64,000 bases of DNA. Source: Orientallactaga sibirica (lineage: Eukaryota > Chordata > Mammalia > Rodentia > Dipodidae). This document shows positions 41,748 to 52,549 of this stretch, piece by piece. A model generated the notes under the pieces. It saw only the letters and a list, made by a program, of their open reading frames with translations. It ran no database searches and was not told the origin of the DNA. The stretch covers positions 2,375,001-2,439,000 of the forward strand of contig JAEOAD010002712.1 in NCBI GenBank assembly GCA_036365145.1. The letters are read 5' to 3'. Made by a program: the position numbers and the translations under genes. Position 1 is the first letter of the stretch. Each line of letters starts with the position of its first letter.

Positions 41748-41928
41748 TTTAATTTATTTGAGAGATAGAGAATATGTGAACACACTAGGGTCTCTTGCCA
41801 CTGCAAACCAACTCCAGATGCATGGGCCACTTTGTGAATCTGGCTCTATGTGGGTACTGGGAAATCGAACCCAGGCCATCAGGCTTTGCCAGCAAGCACC
41901 TTTAACCACTGAGCCATCTCCCCAGCCT
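41748..41928 (-). repeat. DIP-like tRNA-derived SINE
   Basis: Reverse copy; TTTGAGTT-type flanks near 41735 and 41936. Confidence 0.88.
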
Positions 41929-41929
41929 G

Positions 41930-42690
41930 AGTTATTTGAGTTTGTATTTACTTTTCCGGATTCATGGCCAAAGCTACAAACATGCTTGTTTCTCAGAGAA
42001 TCCCACTTGTCTCTGGCCACATCTTTATCAAGTCGTAGTCTGAGGAGCTGTTTGTGAACGGTCAGTCGGCTCCATGGAAACTACACTGCACTGCTTGGTC
42101 TATTGTTATGATGCGAAAATGAGGAAGTGAGATGGTTTCTTATGGACTTTTGTAGAATTTGCTTGATGTTGGCAGATATTAACTGCTAGCGAGGGAATAC
42201 TAGTTAATCACCAACAGGAAAGAACAGTGAACAAAAACAAAGTCCTTTTACCCTGTCGTAGAACCTAATCATGTGAGGATTTCTGTAATCACTGGGTCTT
42301 TACTACTTCGATGGAATGACAACACAAGCTATAGTTAAAGGAGAGCCTTGAACTTTGATGTGAGACAGAAAAGAATGTGACCTACCTCCGTAGAGCGAAT
42401 TTCCCATTCCTCACATTATCTTTCCTTTCTCGTCTTGGTCATGTTTAACCCTCTCTCTTCAAACCCCAGCTTCTTCCCAAAGCTTTACATGACCCACCTA
42501 GTTCAAACCCTGAAGACTGAATTAAACACAGGCCGTATGCCTGGCTCCTCGGTCAAAGGTTGGCATAGGGTCTGAGCAGCTTTGCACAAGGTCCTCAGCC
42601 TCCATCCACTAGGGTGATGGGCACCTAAGACCTGTGTTGCCATTCACATTCTCTCCTTCTCTCTCCTCCTCCTTCTCCTCCTTCCTCTCT
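41930..42690. other. Low-repeat intergenic block
   Basis: No gene or repeat recognised, apart from a TCC-rich run at 42650-42695. Confidence 0.35.
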
Positions 42691-42696
42691 CTCTCT

Positions 42697-42847
42697 GTTT
42701 TTGTTTGGTTTCTGAAGCACGGTCTCCCTAGCCCAGGCTGATCTGTATATCATTTTGCATTCCAGGAGGACCTTGAGCTCATAGTGATCCTCCTACCTCA
42801 GCTTTCCAAGTGCTGGGATTCTAAGCATAAACCATCATACCTGGCTT
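42697..42847 (-). repeat. Diverged B1-type SINE
   Basis: GGTCTCCCTAGCCCAGGCTGATC with GGGATTCTAAGCATAAACC. Confidence 0.6.
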
Positions 42848-42989
42848 TTGCTATTCTTTTTTTAACTTTTCCTGGTACCTAACACAGTGCCTCCTTCCTC
42901 CCCCCTCCTCCTCATATTCCTCTTCCTTTTCTTCTTTGTCTCCTTCCCTTTCCCTTCCATTTCCCTGTCCCTTCCCCACCTCCTTTTTT

Positions 42990-43196
42990 AAAAAAAGTTT
43001 TTATTCATTTATTTGAGAGAGAGGCAGATAGCAAGAGAGAGAATGGGTGCAACAGAGCCTCCAGCCACTGCAAACTAACTCCAGATGCATGTGCCACTTT
43101 GTATGCCTAGCTGTATGTGGGTGCTGGGGAATTGATCCCAAGCTGGCAGGTTTTGCAAGCCCAGTGCCTTTAAACACTAAGCAATCTACCCAACCC
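42990..43196 (-). repeat. DIP-like tRNA-derived SINE
   Basis: Reverse copy, preceded by a C/T-rich run (42890-42985). Confidence 0.88.
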
Positions 43197-43243
43197 CCAT
43201 TTTTATTTCTGACTTTAAAAGAAATTAAAATAGAAATTGAAAT

Positions 43244-43318
43244 CAACTGGGCTTAATGGCATATGCCTGTAATCCTAGCATTTGAGTAGGGGGGACAAGA
43301 AGGAGAATCAAGAGTTTG
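43244..43318 (+). repeat. B1 fragment
   Basis: TGGGCTTAATGGCATATGCC with CTGTAATCCTAGCATTTGAG. Confidence 0.5.
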
Positions 43319-43328
43319 GGGTCAGAGC

Positions 43329-43449
43329 CGGGGGTGGTGGCACATGCTTTTAATCCCAGCACTCAGGAGGCAGAGGTAGGAGGATCGCCATGAATTCAAG
43401 GCCACCCTGAGACTACATAGTTAATTCCAGGTCAGGTCAGCCTGAGCTG

Positions 43450-43480
<31 letters not shown>
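43329..43480 (+). repeat. B1 SINE with A27-like tail
   Basis: Near-full forward B1; GGTCAGGTCAGCC shows a 5-base duplication. AGTTTGGG before and after is the target duplication. Confidence 0.92.
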
Positions 43481-43499
43481 GGGATCAGTCTTTGACACC

Positions 43500-43800
43500 G
43501 TGTGGTAGTTTGAATGTAAAATACAATGTTTTATTAATTAAAAAAAAAAAAAAAGGTGTGGGTTTGAGATTCCATTTAAAGATATGGAGTTCAGTCTTTG
43601 ATCTTTTGGCTGTAGTTTTGCTCTGTGTCTCGTCTGGTTGCTTTTGCTCTCTCTGCCTGGCCTTGTGAGAGCAGGCCGCTTCTTCTGCCAATGGAACTTC
43701 CCTGGATCTGTAAGCTTCAAAAAAATAAAGTTCATCTTGAAGCTGTCACAAACTCTCAAAAAAGGAAAAAAAAATAAAGTATCTTCACAAACTCCTAAAA
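43500..43800 (+). repeat. MaLR (MT/ORR1-like) LTR
   Basis: Starts TGTGGTAGTTTGAATGTAAA, has GCCTGGCCTTGTGAGAGCAGG inside and CTTCAAAAAAATAAAG as polyadenylation-like end; structure fits a rodent MaLR LTR. Confidence 0.55.
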
Positions 43801-43814
43801 ACATGTGGGCCTTA

Positions 43815-43960
43815 GTGATATGAATCAGATGACCACTCTCCTACCCATGTGGATCTGGGCAACTCATTTAATATGCTTGGGTTTAGCTTTCTAATTTGTA
43901 AAACAGGGCTAATAAAATGGCCTACTTCATAGGAATCAATGCCAGCTATTACTTGTTCTT
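43815..43960 (+). repeat. MIR SINE remnant
   Basis: GTGGATCTGGGCAACTCATTT, GGGTTTAGCTTTCTAATTTG and AAACAGGGCTAATAAAATGG keep MIR order. Confidence 0.8.
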
Positions 43961-43991
43961 ACTGTGAAGCTAAAAATTGGGGGAAAAAAAC

Positions 43992-44185
43992 GGGCTGGAG
44001 AGATGGCTCAGTGGTTAAGACATTTGCTTACAAAGCCTAAGGACCCAGGTTCAGTTCCCCAGTACTCACATAAAAGCCAGATGCACAAAGTGGTACATGT
44101 GTCTGGAGTTCATTTGCAATGGCTAGAGGCCCTGGTACACCCATTCTCATATTCTCTCTCTCTGTCTTGCTCTCTCTAAAAAAGT
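43992..44185 (+). repeat. DIP-like tRNA-derived SINE
   Basis: Forward copy from GGGCTGGAGAGATGGCTCAG. Confidence 0.93.
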
Positions 44186-44189
44186 TTTT

Positions 44190-45225
44190 TTAATTGGAAA
44201 ACACAAAGGACAAAATCTTAATTTCTTCTTATGCCCTGAGCCAGCATCACACTGGGTTTTCAACAAGACTTGAATGCTACAAGACAAACAAAAGCAAACC
44301 AAGGGTTCTTCCAAGATATCCGGGGACTCTTGCCAAACGTCACTGTGATGAGTCAGAAGCACAGGCTTAGCTGCCCCTCTCTATGTCCCTAGAGGGAAGC
44401 TGGAAGGCTGGGGACTTGGGAGAGCACTTGACTGGGTCAACCCCACTCTGCCAGACAGCAAGAGGTCAGGAGGCCTATAGCCACTCCACCCTTCCCTGGG
44501 CCCAGCTTCCATCTCTTCTTTGGCTGTAACCCCTTTGGAAGCAGATGCCCCCCCCCCCCCCCGCCGGGACCTGAGTGAAAGATAGTACAAACGGGCTTCC
44601 CCAGTCCCTACGCAATATGGCTTCTCTGCTCCCTCCCGCTACAGGATTTCTAAGAAAGCCCTGGGGGTGGCCCTGTTCCCTGGGGAGGATGTTTTCCAGG
44701 AACTCGGTTTGTTTCTTGAGAGATGTCACGCATTGGAACGTTCCCAGCAGCTGGCAGGGGAACTCTGGGATGACTCAAGTGAGGACCTGAACCAGGACAG
44801 CGTGAGTGATGGCCTGAAACCACACCGTCCTCCCACTGTCGGGAGGCCACGCTTCAGGGAGAGTTCAGCCCCTCCCACCACCACCAGGAAGCCTTCCCAG
44901 ATGAGCCAGACTGGCACTTCTACCCTGAGGTTGCCCTCACACCTCCAGTACTCTCATTTGCATATGTGGTTAGCTTTCTGATGATAGTCCAGTGATCTGT
45001 GAGCACCTTCTGCAGTGGCCCTCCTACAGAACAGGTTGAGTGGCAGCTTCCTTAAAGATACGATTGAGGTTCGACTTGACAAAGTCCCCAGAGCCAGTGT
45101 GTCAAGCCGTTTCTGCCCAGCATGACTACACACTGCAAGCCACGAACAGTATAAGGCAGAAATGTTGAGCAAAGTCTTGATCTTCAAGATGGAAAAGGCA
45201 GGGGGACCAGAAGAAAATCTCCATA
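44190..45225. other. Low-repeat intergenic block
   Basis: About 1 kb with no repeat recognised except a C17-like run at 44548-44564. Isolated AP-1 motifs occur at 44350 and 44771. No exon supported. Confidence 0.4.
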
Positions 45226-45228
45226 TAT

Positions 45229-45438
45229 GGGCTAGAGAGATGGCTTAGCGGTTAAGGCATTTGCCTATGAAGCCAAAGGACCCAGGTTCAATTCCCCAGG
45301 ACCCACATAAGCCAGATGCACAAGAGGCACATGTGTCTGGAGTTTGTTTGCAGTGGCTAGAGGCCCTTGCATGCCCATTCTCTCTCTGCCTCTCTCTCTC
45401 TCTCTCTCTCTCTCCTTGTAAATAAATAAATAAATAGA

Positions 45439-45469
<31 letters not shown>

Positions 45470-45480
45470 ATACATAAATA
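45229..45480 (+). repeat. DIP-like tRNA-derived SINE with (AAAT)n tail
   Basis: Forward copy with a long (TC)n and about 14 AAAT units. ATCTCCATATA before (45218) and after (45479) is a clear target duplication. Confidence 0.96.
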
Positions 45481-45489
45481 TCTCCATAT

Positions 45490-45990
45490 ACTTTCAGATG
45501 CAAACATCTACATACTGAGGGGCCTGTGCAGTGGGAACATGACTTCCAAGTTGTGACATGCTGGGCTCCACTCTGCCCAAGCGGCCTGTGCTGGAGCAGT
45601 CTTGCCCGTGCGGAGTGGACACAGATCACGCTGTTTTAATACCTCCTCCCTCTGCCAGAGCCTTCCTACCCCTGCACCAGGGACTCCCTGGCAGAGGAGA
45701 ACAAAGTGCTACAGCTTTCACCACTCCAAACTGGCTGCACATGCCAGTAGCAGAGAAGCAGAAAGGGTCTGTCTTCCCACCTCAGCCACTGCACTCACAG
45801 CTCCATGCAAGAAGAAGGCAGCATTGCAGCCGGAGTTTTATGGGAGCCACTACGACCCACTCTGGACCATGCACCAGGTGTACGTGGGTGCTTCTGAGCT
45901 CAGAAAGGCCCTCTGTGGTGGGGTCTCCAGACAAGAACGCAATCACCAACACAAGGCTGCCTGTATGAATGCCAGGTGACTCATGCATGG
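45490..45990. other. Unique intergenic sequence
   Basis: The frame 45558-45968 is open for 136 codons but overlaps another open frame and has no family features. Not called. Confidence 0.35.
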
Positions 45991-45997
45991 TGTCAGG

Positions 45998-46164
45998 GAT
46001 GGGAAACGATTAGTGGTAACATTTACCGACCACTTACCATAGACCATCCTAAATAGTGTATAACTACTTAATTTTCTCACCCCACAAAGTGTTAGTGATT
46101 TCTGTTTTGTGGATAATAAAAGTTGAGACTCAAGGAAGCTAAAGCACTCATTTGGTGTCCCACA
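45998..46164 (-). repeat. MIR SINE, left part
   Basis: ACCACTTACCATAGACCATCC through TGAGACTCAAGGAAGC is antisense MIR. It continues at 46427 after a younger SINE. Confidence 0.7.
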
Positions 46165-46165
46165 T

Positions 46166-46179
46166 TTTTTTCAAATCTT

Positions 46180-46234
<55 letters not shown>

Positions 46235-46241
46235 TTTGAGA

Positions 46242-46273
<32 letters not shown>

Positions 46274-46426
46274 CAATGGGTGTGCCAGGGCCTCCAGCCA
46301 CTGCAAACGAACTCCAGATGCATGTGCCCCCTTGTGCATCTGGCTTACATGGGTCCTGGGGAATCGAACCAGGATCCTTTGGTTTTGCAGGCAAACACCT
46401 TAACTGCTAAGCCATCTCTCTAGCCC
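46166..46426 (-). repeat. DIP-like tRNA-derived SINE inserted in MIR
   Basis: (ATTT)n of about 15 units, (GA)n, then full reverse body. TGTCCCACATT (about 46158 and 46428) is the target duplication. Confidence 0.96.
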
Positions 46427-46480
46427 ATGTCCCACATTGTAAATGGTAATCCTGAAGTTGAACTTGAAAGTCCACCTTTC
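46427..46480 (-). repeat. MIR SINE, right part
   Basis: CACATTGTAAATGGTAATCC continues the antisense MIR interrupted at 46165. Confidence 0.6.
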
Positions 46481-46689
46481 CAAAGGACACACACATGCAC
46501 AGCACTCACACACTAGGTGCGGTTATCTTCAATGGTGGTGCTGCAGACTGTGTGGGCAAGAGGGCATCTCTCCACCCTGGGGAGCTTGATTTAATGGCTA
46601 AGATGCCAAACAACTCAAGAGTCACTAGTACCGCTTTGAGTAGGTGGCTCACAAGTCACTCCACACACCAAAGAGAAATGAAGGAATGC

Positions 46690-47560
46690 AGACAAAGGTG
46701 AAGAGGGTGAAAGTAGATTTTATTAAGGAAAATATAGAAAAAGACTCCCAAGAGAGTGGGAGGGTTCTCAGAAAGGGGGGGGCTGCTAGGTCGTGCTCGG
46801 AACTGGCAATAAAAAGGCGGGAAAGCCCAAGGTGTCAGAGCACAGCCCATTAAGGGTTTCAGCCAATCCATCCAGACAGGAGAAAGAAGTGGGGGGGGGG
46901 TATGCTTTTTTTTTTTTTTTTTTGGAGAGAGAGAGAGAATGGCACCAGGGGCCTCTCAGCTACTGTGAACGAACTCCAGACGCATGCGCCCCTTTGTGGG
47001 CAAGTGTGGCATTACACCCTTGAGTCACTTTTACATTTGGCTAAAGGTGAGACCTGAAGAATCTAACCTGGGTACTTAGGCTTAGCAGGCAGGTGCCTTA
47101 ACTGCTAAGCCATCTCTCCAGCCTGAAATAGAGTTTTTGAGTGAGAACTCAGAAAAACAGGCAGGCTCCACAGTGAGGGTCTGGGAGTGACTGCACTGAG
47201 GGAGTGTGGTGCATTATTTCTGGGGGTAGGGTACATTATCTCATTAAGGGGCCACCTCTTTGGCATGTCTGTAGGTGAGGGGTGGTCTGTTGACCACGTG
47301 AGTGATTGACAGGCTCCACCCAGGACCAGAGGACTTTGTTCCTCTGATCAGGAGGAAGTGGCTCTTTCCTATGAGATGTTTTCCCAATGTTATCAGGGAA
47401 ACAGGAGGTAGGGTCCATCCTTCAGTGACCTCTAAGCCCAACGTCCACCAAGTCACAACAATGGGAAAGGACTTCAAGAGAGAAGGCAGCAGGGACAAGG
47501 CTCTATCAGCATTGACAGGGTCACCCCCACTGTCACTGGAAGTCTGAAGAATTCCCTTCA
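46690..47560 (-). repeat. LTR-like sequence, antisense, interrupted by a SINE
   Basis: Minus-strand AATAAA at 46719-46724 and a nearby AAAAAGGCGGGAAAG on the plus strand are LTR-like. Boundaries and family unknown; no retroviral gene recognised. Confidence 0.3.
46905..47124 (-). repeat. DIP-like tRNA-derived SINE, long subtype
   Basis: T18-like tail; carries GTGGGCAAGTGTGGCATTAC and CCCTTGAGTCACTTTTAC. Confidence 0.9.
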
Positions 47561-47589
47561 TCTTTTAGGAAACTCCACTTAGGGAAAAC

Positions 47590-47990
47590 CAGATCTTTGG
47601 CCATGCTGGGGAAAAGAATTTCAGGACAAGCCAGTATGAAGCATGGCTGGAATTTATTAAAATCCAAATAGATTTCAAGAGGGGTTAATGGAAAGGGAGG
47701 TTCTAAGGAGGACAGGACACTCCTGAGCCCACGGCTATGGGCTTCTTAAAGAGGGTGGGGGCACATCACTGTCCTTACTAAAGCCCGATTATAGAGGATT
47801 TCCGTGGGTTGGGGAGCTATTATCTTCCAAGGGTTCCCAAATGAGACCTAACTGAGGCCTTGGGGTGGTTCCTGAGGAGCACCTGATAGGATCACAACTG
47901 ATAAGGTGACACTAGATCTCAAGGATGCAGGAAGGTGGGTATCTCCAGAGTAAACAAAGTTAACAGCCTTGTCGGTGAGGTTCCAGAAAA
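47590..47990 (-). repeat. LTR-like sequence, antisense
   Basis: Minus-strand AATAAA at 47653-47658 with a TATA-like CTCTTTAAGAAGCCC near 47740-47754. Confidence 0.35.
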
Positions 47991-48067
47991 CACCCGGAGG
48001 AGAGAAGTCCTACCCAGGGTTATGAACATCCAGGGAAGGTGCCTGGCCCATTGCTATTTTAGCATTC

Positions 48068-48315
48068 TTTCGTTTTTTTTTTTTTTTTTAGATTTTATAT
48101 TTATTTATTTATTTATTTATTTATTTGAGACAGCGAGAGGGAAAGAGAGAGGGAGAGTGAGAATGGGCATGCCCAGGCCTCCAGCCACTGCAAACGAACT
48201 CCAGATGCATGCACCCCCTTGTGCATCTGGCTAAGGTGGGTCCTAGAGAATCCAACTGGCGTCCTTAGGCTTCACAGGCATGTGCCTTACCCACTAAGCC
48301 ATCTCTCCAGCCCTA
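48068..48315 (-). repeat. DIP-like tRNA-derived SINE
   Basis: Reverse copy with T17-like and (ATTT)n tail. CTATTTTAG.ATTCTT flanks (48055 and 48313) form the target duplication. Confidence 0.95.
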
Positions 48316-48489
48316 TTTTAGTATTCTTATTTGAAAATATTTCTATGTTAGTAAACTTTACAGCAAAGGCTAATTGTACAAGAATTCTTGATTTTCAATT
48401 GGCGAAACACAGACCCGGAGCCAGGAACTTTTTTTTTTTTTTCTTTGCAAGTCCCATAATGTCTCCTGTCTTTCTGTCCTGCCTCAGCT

Positions 48490-48580
48490 CTGCATCCTCT
48501 CTGCTTATTAGCAGGATAGTGGGGATTCAACCCTGGGCCTCGCAGCAAGTGTCTGACCACTAAGCTACACCCCCAGCGTT
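48490..48580 (-). repeat. ID SINE
   Basis: GGGGATTCAACCCTGGGCC and CCACTAAGCTACACCCCCAGC are reverse ID. Confidence 0.7.
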
Positions 48581-48609
48581 GTGGCTCCTCTTTGTAACGG
48601 ATTTTCAGT

Positions 48610-48737
48610 CTGTTTTGCGTCAGGGTCTCACTTTAGCTGCGGCCGTTCTGAGCCTGACTGGCCTCGAACTCAAACCGATCCCCCTGCCTCATCTTCCTGA
48701 GTGCAGGGATGACGGGTCTGTGCCACCACGCCTGGTT
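48610..48737 (-). repeat. Diverged B1-type SINE
   Basis: GTCAGGGTCTCACTTTAGC through TGTGCCACCACGCCTGG; ends about 100 bases before the CpG island. Confidence 0.65.
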
Positions 48738-48844
48738 TGTAATTGACTGTTGATGTAAGCAAGGAACTTGGACGGTCGATTTTCCATCAGGACAATGTCT
48801 CAGAGTCAAGAGTTCGTTTCTGCGGCAGACTTGTGCGATGCTTA

Positions 48845-49290
48845 AAGCCCGCAGACGGTGAGCTGCATCCCTCGAGGCCCGGGCTGGGCGGAGCGGCGGG
48901 AAGGAGGGAGGGAGGATGCGCTGGGACGCCGCCCGCCCGCCCGCCCGGGGATCTGCCAGTCTCCGGGTATCGAAGGCCGCGGGGTTCCGGCGCTCCGGAG
49001 CCCGGAGGTGGCTCCACGGGGAGCTGGCGGCGGCCTCCAGCCGCTCGTGGAGCCTCCGGGCCGGTCCTTTGCGGGCCACCCGGGCGTCTCCCGGTCCCGG
49101 CCGAGGCTCCGAGCGGCGTCCGCAGATCGACTTGGTGGCCGGCGCCGCAGCGCCACCTCGCGGCCACCGCAGGACCACGCTGGGCAGCGCCCGCGCCCTC
49201 CGCGTGCCCCTGGGCAGTGTGGTCCTTTGCGGACTGTTCTGGATCCCGGTCTAGAACGATCCACGCCCTGGCCTCGTTGCAGTAAGTACA
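48845..49290 (+). promoter_or_regulatory. Orphan CpG island with candidate first exon
   Basis: Dense CpG over about 420 bases, with GC box GGGCGG (48889-48894), an E2F-like GCGGGAA (48896-48902) and a consensus donor GTAAGT at 49282-49287. A second donor-like GTGAGC lies at 48858. Nothing of BATF3 or its known neighbours maps here. Best reading: a promoter for an unrecognised, perhaps noncoding, transcript. Direction is uncertain; the donor favours +. Confidence 0.5.
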
Positions 49291-49625
49291 GAGGGACTGC
49301 ATGCTGCGGAAACACACTGGGCACGATGGCAGACACCCTGAGACTTGCAAACTCCATGATGGCAGAGGAAATCAATGGCATGAGCAGAGGGTGGACATCA
49401 CCTCCTGGCCAACATCAGATGGACAATGGGAACAGGAATGTGTGCCAAACACTGACAATGGGGAAACTGGCTATAATACCCATAAGCCCAGCCCAAACAA
49501 TACACTGGCTCCAGGAAGCTTTAATTCCCATATTGCCATCAGCTGGGAACCTAGCATTCGGAATGCCTAAATTTATGGGGGACACCCTGAATCAGACCAC
49601 CACAATGACCTGTGGGAATCTCAGG
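49290..49625 (+). repeat. Possible MaLR-type LTR remnant
   Basis: AAGCTTTAATTCCCATATTG, GGGGGACACCCTGAATCAG and CCACCACAATG resemble the antisense end of MaLR LTRs. Low certainty. Confidence 0.35.
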
Positions 49626-50165
49626 CCCAGCATTATTCCTAAAATCCCCTCGATGGTTGCGCGTTCTGGTGCCTTTTCTGGTGTTTGGGCACCTAGACTT
49701 CCTGGATTCTACTTTGTTCCTCTCTGGTGACCTTTTGCTACCCCCATTCTAGCGTTCACCCCTTTATTATATTGCCCCTACGCTCCCTGCTGTCCGTTCT
49801 CACCCCTCCAGTGTCTCCACTAGATTTGGCTTTTTGATCACGTGACCCTCCTTCGCAGCAGCCTCCAGGGGCTCCCAGTGGCCCCTTCCACTCCTCCACA
49901 GCATGGCAGGTCACACCTGGCTGCCCTTTCCCTGCCCTTTCCCCACCCAGCTTCTCTTCCTGGAAGGGATTTAACTGTCCTCAGAGCCCTGTTGCCATCA
50001 GTGCATGCTTACTCAGCAGACAGACTTAATGCCTACTCTGGGAAGAGAGGCGGGGAGGAAGCAGAGAACGCAGAAAAGCAGACAAGAAGTCACCCTGGTC
50101 TCCCCTGGTCCTTTCTCTTGGATTCCCATGTTAGCCCTCTTGAAAACACACTTTACACAGTACAA
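49626..50165. other. Unique sequence downstream of the CpG island
   Basis: Contains TCACGTGA at 49838-49845, a palindromic E-box of CLEAR type. No exon identified. Confidence 0.35.
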
Positions 50166-50167
50166 GA

Positions 50168-50362
50168 AGAGGCTGGGAAGATGGCTCAGCAATTAAAGGC
50201 ACTTACCTACAAAGCCCACTGGCTTGGGTTCAGTTCCAAAGGCACCCACGTAAGCCAGATGTAAAAAGTAGCTCAGGTATCTGGTGTTCACATGCACCAG
50301 CAAGAGACCCTGGTATGTGCACATGCATGTGCACGAATGTGTGCACACACACATCATGTACA
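50168..50362 (+). repeat. DIP-like tRNA-derived SINE
   Basis: GAGGCTGGGAAGATGGCTCAG head; tail is a CA/TG-rich stretch in place of TC. Confidence 0.75.
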
Positions 50363-50367
50363 AATAA

Positions 50368-50526
50368 TTTTTTTTTTTTTTTTGGTTTTTCAAGGTAGGG
50401 TCTCACTCTAGCTCAGGCTGACCTGGAATTCACTATTATTCTCAGGATGGCCTCGAACTCTTGGCGATCCTCTTACCTCTGCCTCCCGAGTACTGGGATT
50501 AAAGGTGTGTGCCACCATGCCTGGCT
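50368..50526 (-). repeat. B1 SINE
   Basis: Near-intact reverse B1; inserted in the tail of the previous SINE (ACAAATAA before, TCAAATAAA after). Confidence 0.92.
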
Positions 50527-50534
50527 CAAATAAA

Positions 50535-50776
50535 TATATATTTTTTTGAGAGAGAGAGAGAGAGAGAGAGAGAGTAAGACAGATAGAGATGGGCGCGCCA
50601 GCAGCCTCTCAGCTACTGTGAATGAAATCCAGATTCGTTTACCCCCTTGTGGTCAAGTGCAGCATTGCGCCCTTGCGTCACTGCACCTGGCTAAACGTGA
50701 GACCTGGAGATTGGAACCAGCGTTCTTAGGCTTAGGAGGCAGGAGCCTTAACCACTAAGCTATCTCTCCAGCCCTC
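50535..50776 (-). repeat. DIP-like tRNA-derived SINE, long subtype
   Basis: (GA)n tail, then CCCCTTGTGGTCAAGTGCAG and CCCTTGCGTCACTGC inside. Confidence 0.93.
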
Positions 50777-50796
50777 AAATAAATATTTTTTTTTAA

Positions 50797-51010
50797 GCTG
50801 AGGATGTAGCTCAGTTTGGTAGAGTATGTGCCTAGTGTGCATGAAGCCCTGGGTTTGATCCCCAGTGCCACATAACCTGGGCATAGTGGCACAAGCATGT
50901 AATCCCTACAAGGATTAAAATTCAAGGTCATCCTCAGCTACATAGCAAGTTCAAGGCCAGCCTGGAATATGTGAAAACCCTGTATCAAAAACAAAACAAA
51001 ACAAAACAAA
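50797..51010 (+). repeat. ID-B1 composite (B4-type) SINE
   Basis: ID half AGGATGTAGCTCAGTTTGG joined to B1 half ACCTGGGCATAGTGGCAC; (AAAAC)n tail. Confidence 0.8.
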
Positions 51011-51011
51011 A

Positions 51012-51170
51012 GCCTTTAGTTCCTGCACTTGGGAGGCCTCCACCATGAGTTCAAGGCCAGCCTGAGACTACAGAGTGAATTCCAGGTCAGCCTGGTCTAG
51101 AGTGAGACACTACCTCAAAAAAAAAAAAAAAAAAAAAAAAGAAAGGAAAGAAAGAAAGAAAGACTGAAAG
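51012..51170 (+). repeat. B1 SINE, 5' truncated, purine-rich tail
   Basis: Starts GCCTTTAGTTCCTGCACTTG; A23-like then GAAA units. Confidence 0.9.
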
Positions 51171-51199
51171 AAGAAACAAAACAACAGAAAACAAAACAA

Positions 51200-51520
51200 A
51201 GAAAAGACCTTGAAAGAAAGAAAATGTGTATGAAAAAGTAAAGAGCTTGAAACCAACCAGAAGCCACATGAATGACCAATCCATGGGAGGGAGAAGAGCT
51301 GGCTTTGGGTCAATGGGGACCGAGGAGATTCCAGAGAACTGGGGAGGCTGGGAATGGAGCCCAGCTGAAGCACACGCATGTACACTCTGTGTGCATGCTC
51401 ATGTGTACAACAGGTGCACACACAGGTGCACTGGGGAACGAGTTTCAGCTGCAAATGTCAAAATACTTACTGTAAGAGAACTAAATTATTAAAACATTTG
51501 GCACAGAAAACCTTCAAGTC
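51200..51520. other. Unique sequence with GTGCACA runs
   Basis: No gene; 51380-51425 is TGTGCA-rich low complexity. Confidence 0.35.
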
Positions 51521-51522
51521 TC

Positions 51523-51672
51523 AGGACATGGTGGCGCATGCCTTTAATTCCAGCACTTGGGGAGGCAGAGGTAGGAGGATCGCTGTGAGTTCAAGGCCAC
51601 CCTGATATTACATAGTGAATTCCAGGTCACCTTGAGCTAGAGGGAGGCCCTGCCTCAGAAAAGCCAAAAAGA
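51523..51672 (+). repeat. B1 SINE
   Basis: Forward copy starting at TCAGGACATGGTGGCGC; otherwise nearly intact. Confidence 0.9.
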
Positions 51673-51889
51673 AAAAGAAAACCTGCATGCCATAAGAAGT
51701 GATCCAGGCAGATATGGTGGCTCTGAGGACTGGTCCCACTTCCCCATGCCACCCCCAGGCCTCCACTGTTTCTCTAGGCCTTCTTCAGAACTTCCACTGT
51801 CCTCCCTTTGGGTAACAATATGGCTGCCGTGCTCCAAGCTCTCCTTCTCATGTCAGTTTCTCAAGCAGGAATAAAGGACAGGGCACATA

Positions 51890-52060
51890 GCGGGGCGTGG
51901 TGGTGCACACCTTTAATCCCAGCACTCTGGAGGCAGAGGTAGAAGGATCACTGTGAGTTCAAGGCCACCCTGAGACTACAGAGTGAACTCCAGGTCAGCC
52001 TGAGCTAGAGTGAGACTCTACCTTGAAAAACCAAAAAACAAACAAAAAAAGAAGAAGGAG
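51890..52060 (+). repeat. B1 SINE
   Basis: Near-intact forward B1 with AAAC-rich tail followed by a GAAG run. Confidence 0.95.
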
Positions 52061-52320
52061 AAGGAGGGGGAGGATTTGGAGGGCAGGACACAGTCTGTAA
52101 AGAAAACCTTACCAAAAGCTTCCCCTCAGACCTCTTTGGCTACACCTGTTTCCCAACCCTAACATTGGGCCAATTATGAGACAAAGGATTGGAACCAGCC
52201 CCAAACCGCCAGGTGTATTTGTGAACAATGAAAAACTGGGGTTCTGGGGTTCTGTTGGCAAGAAAGAAAAGGGGAGCTACTGTTGAGTGACTTACCGACA
52301 GTCCTGACTCAACCAGGGAG
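52061..52320. other. Unique intergenic sequence
   Basis: Nothing recognised; TGACTCA AP-1 core at about 52303. Confidence 0.3.
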
Positions 52321-52324
52321 AATG

Positions 52325-52512
52325 GTTTTGTTTTGTTTTGTTTTGTTTTGTTTTGTTTTGTTTGGGGAGGGGGTTTCGAGGTAGGGTCTTACTCTGGCCC
52401 AGGCTGACCTGGAATTCACTGTGTAGTCTCAGGGTGGCCTCGAACTCATGGCGAGCCTCCTACCTTTGCCTCCCAAGTGTTGGGATTAAAGGTGTGCGCC
52501 ACCACGCCCAAG
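52325..52512 (-). repeat. B1 SINE with (TTTTG)n tail
   Basis: Near-intact reverse B1; AGGGAGAATG before (52315) and after (52515) is the target duplication. Confidence 0.95.
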
Positions 52513-52549
52513 TAAGGGAGAATGTTTTCAGGAGCAAAAACCAAGACTC

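Noticed and set aside
45558..45968. 136-codon frame
   Set aside because: Overlapped by a second frame of similar length, with no conserved features or exon signals.
48858..49730. 290-codon frame through the orphan CpG island
   Set aside because: Several overlapping frames on both strands are equally open; none has family features. Kept as a candidate promoter, not a CDS.
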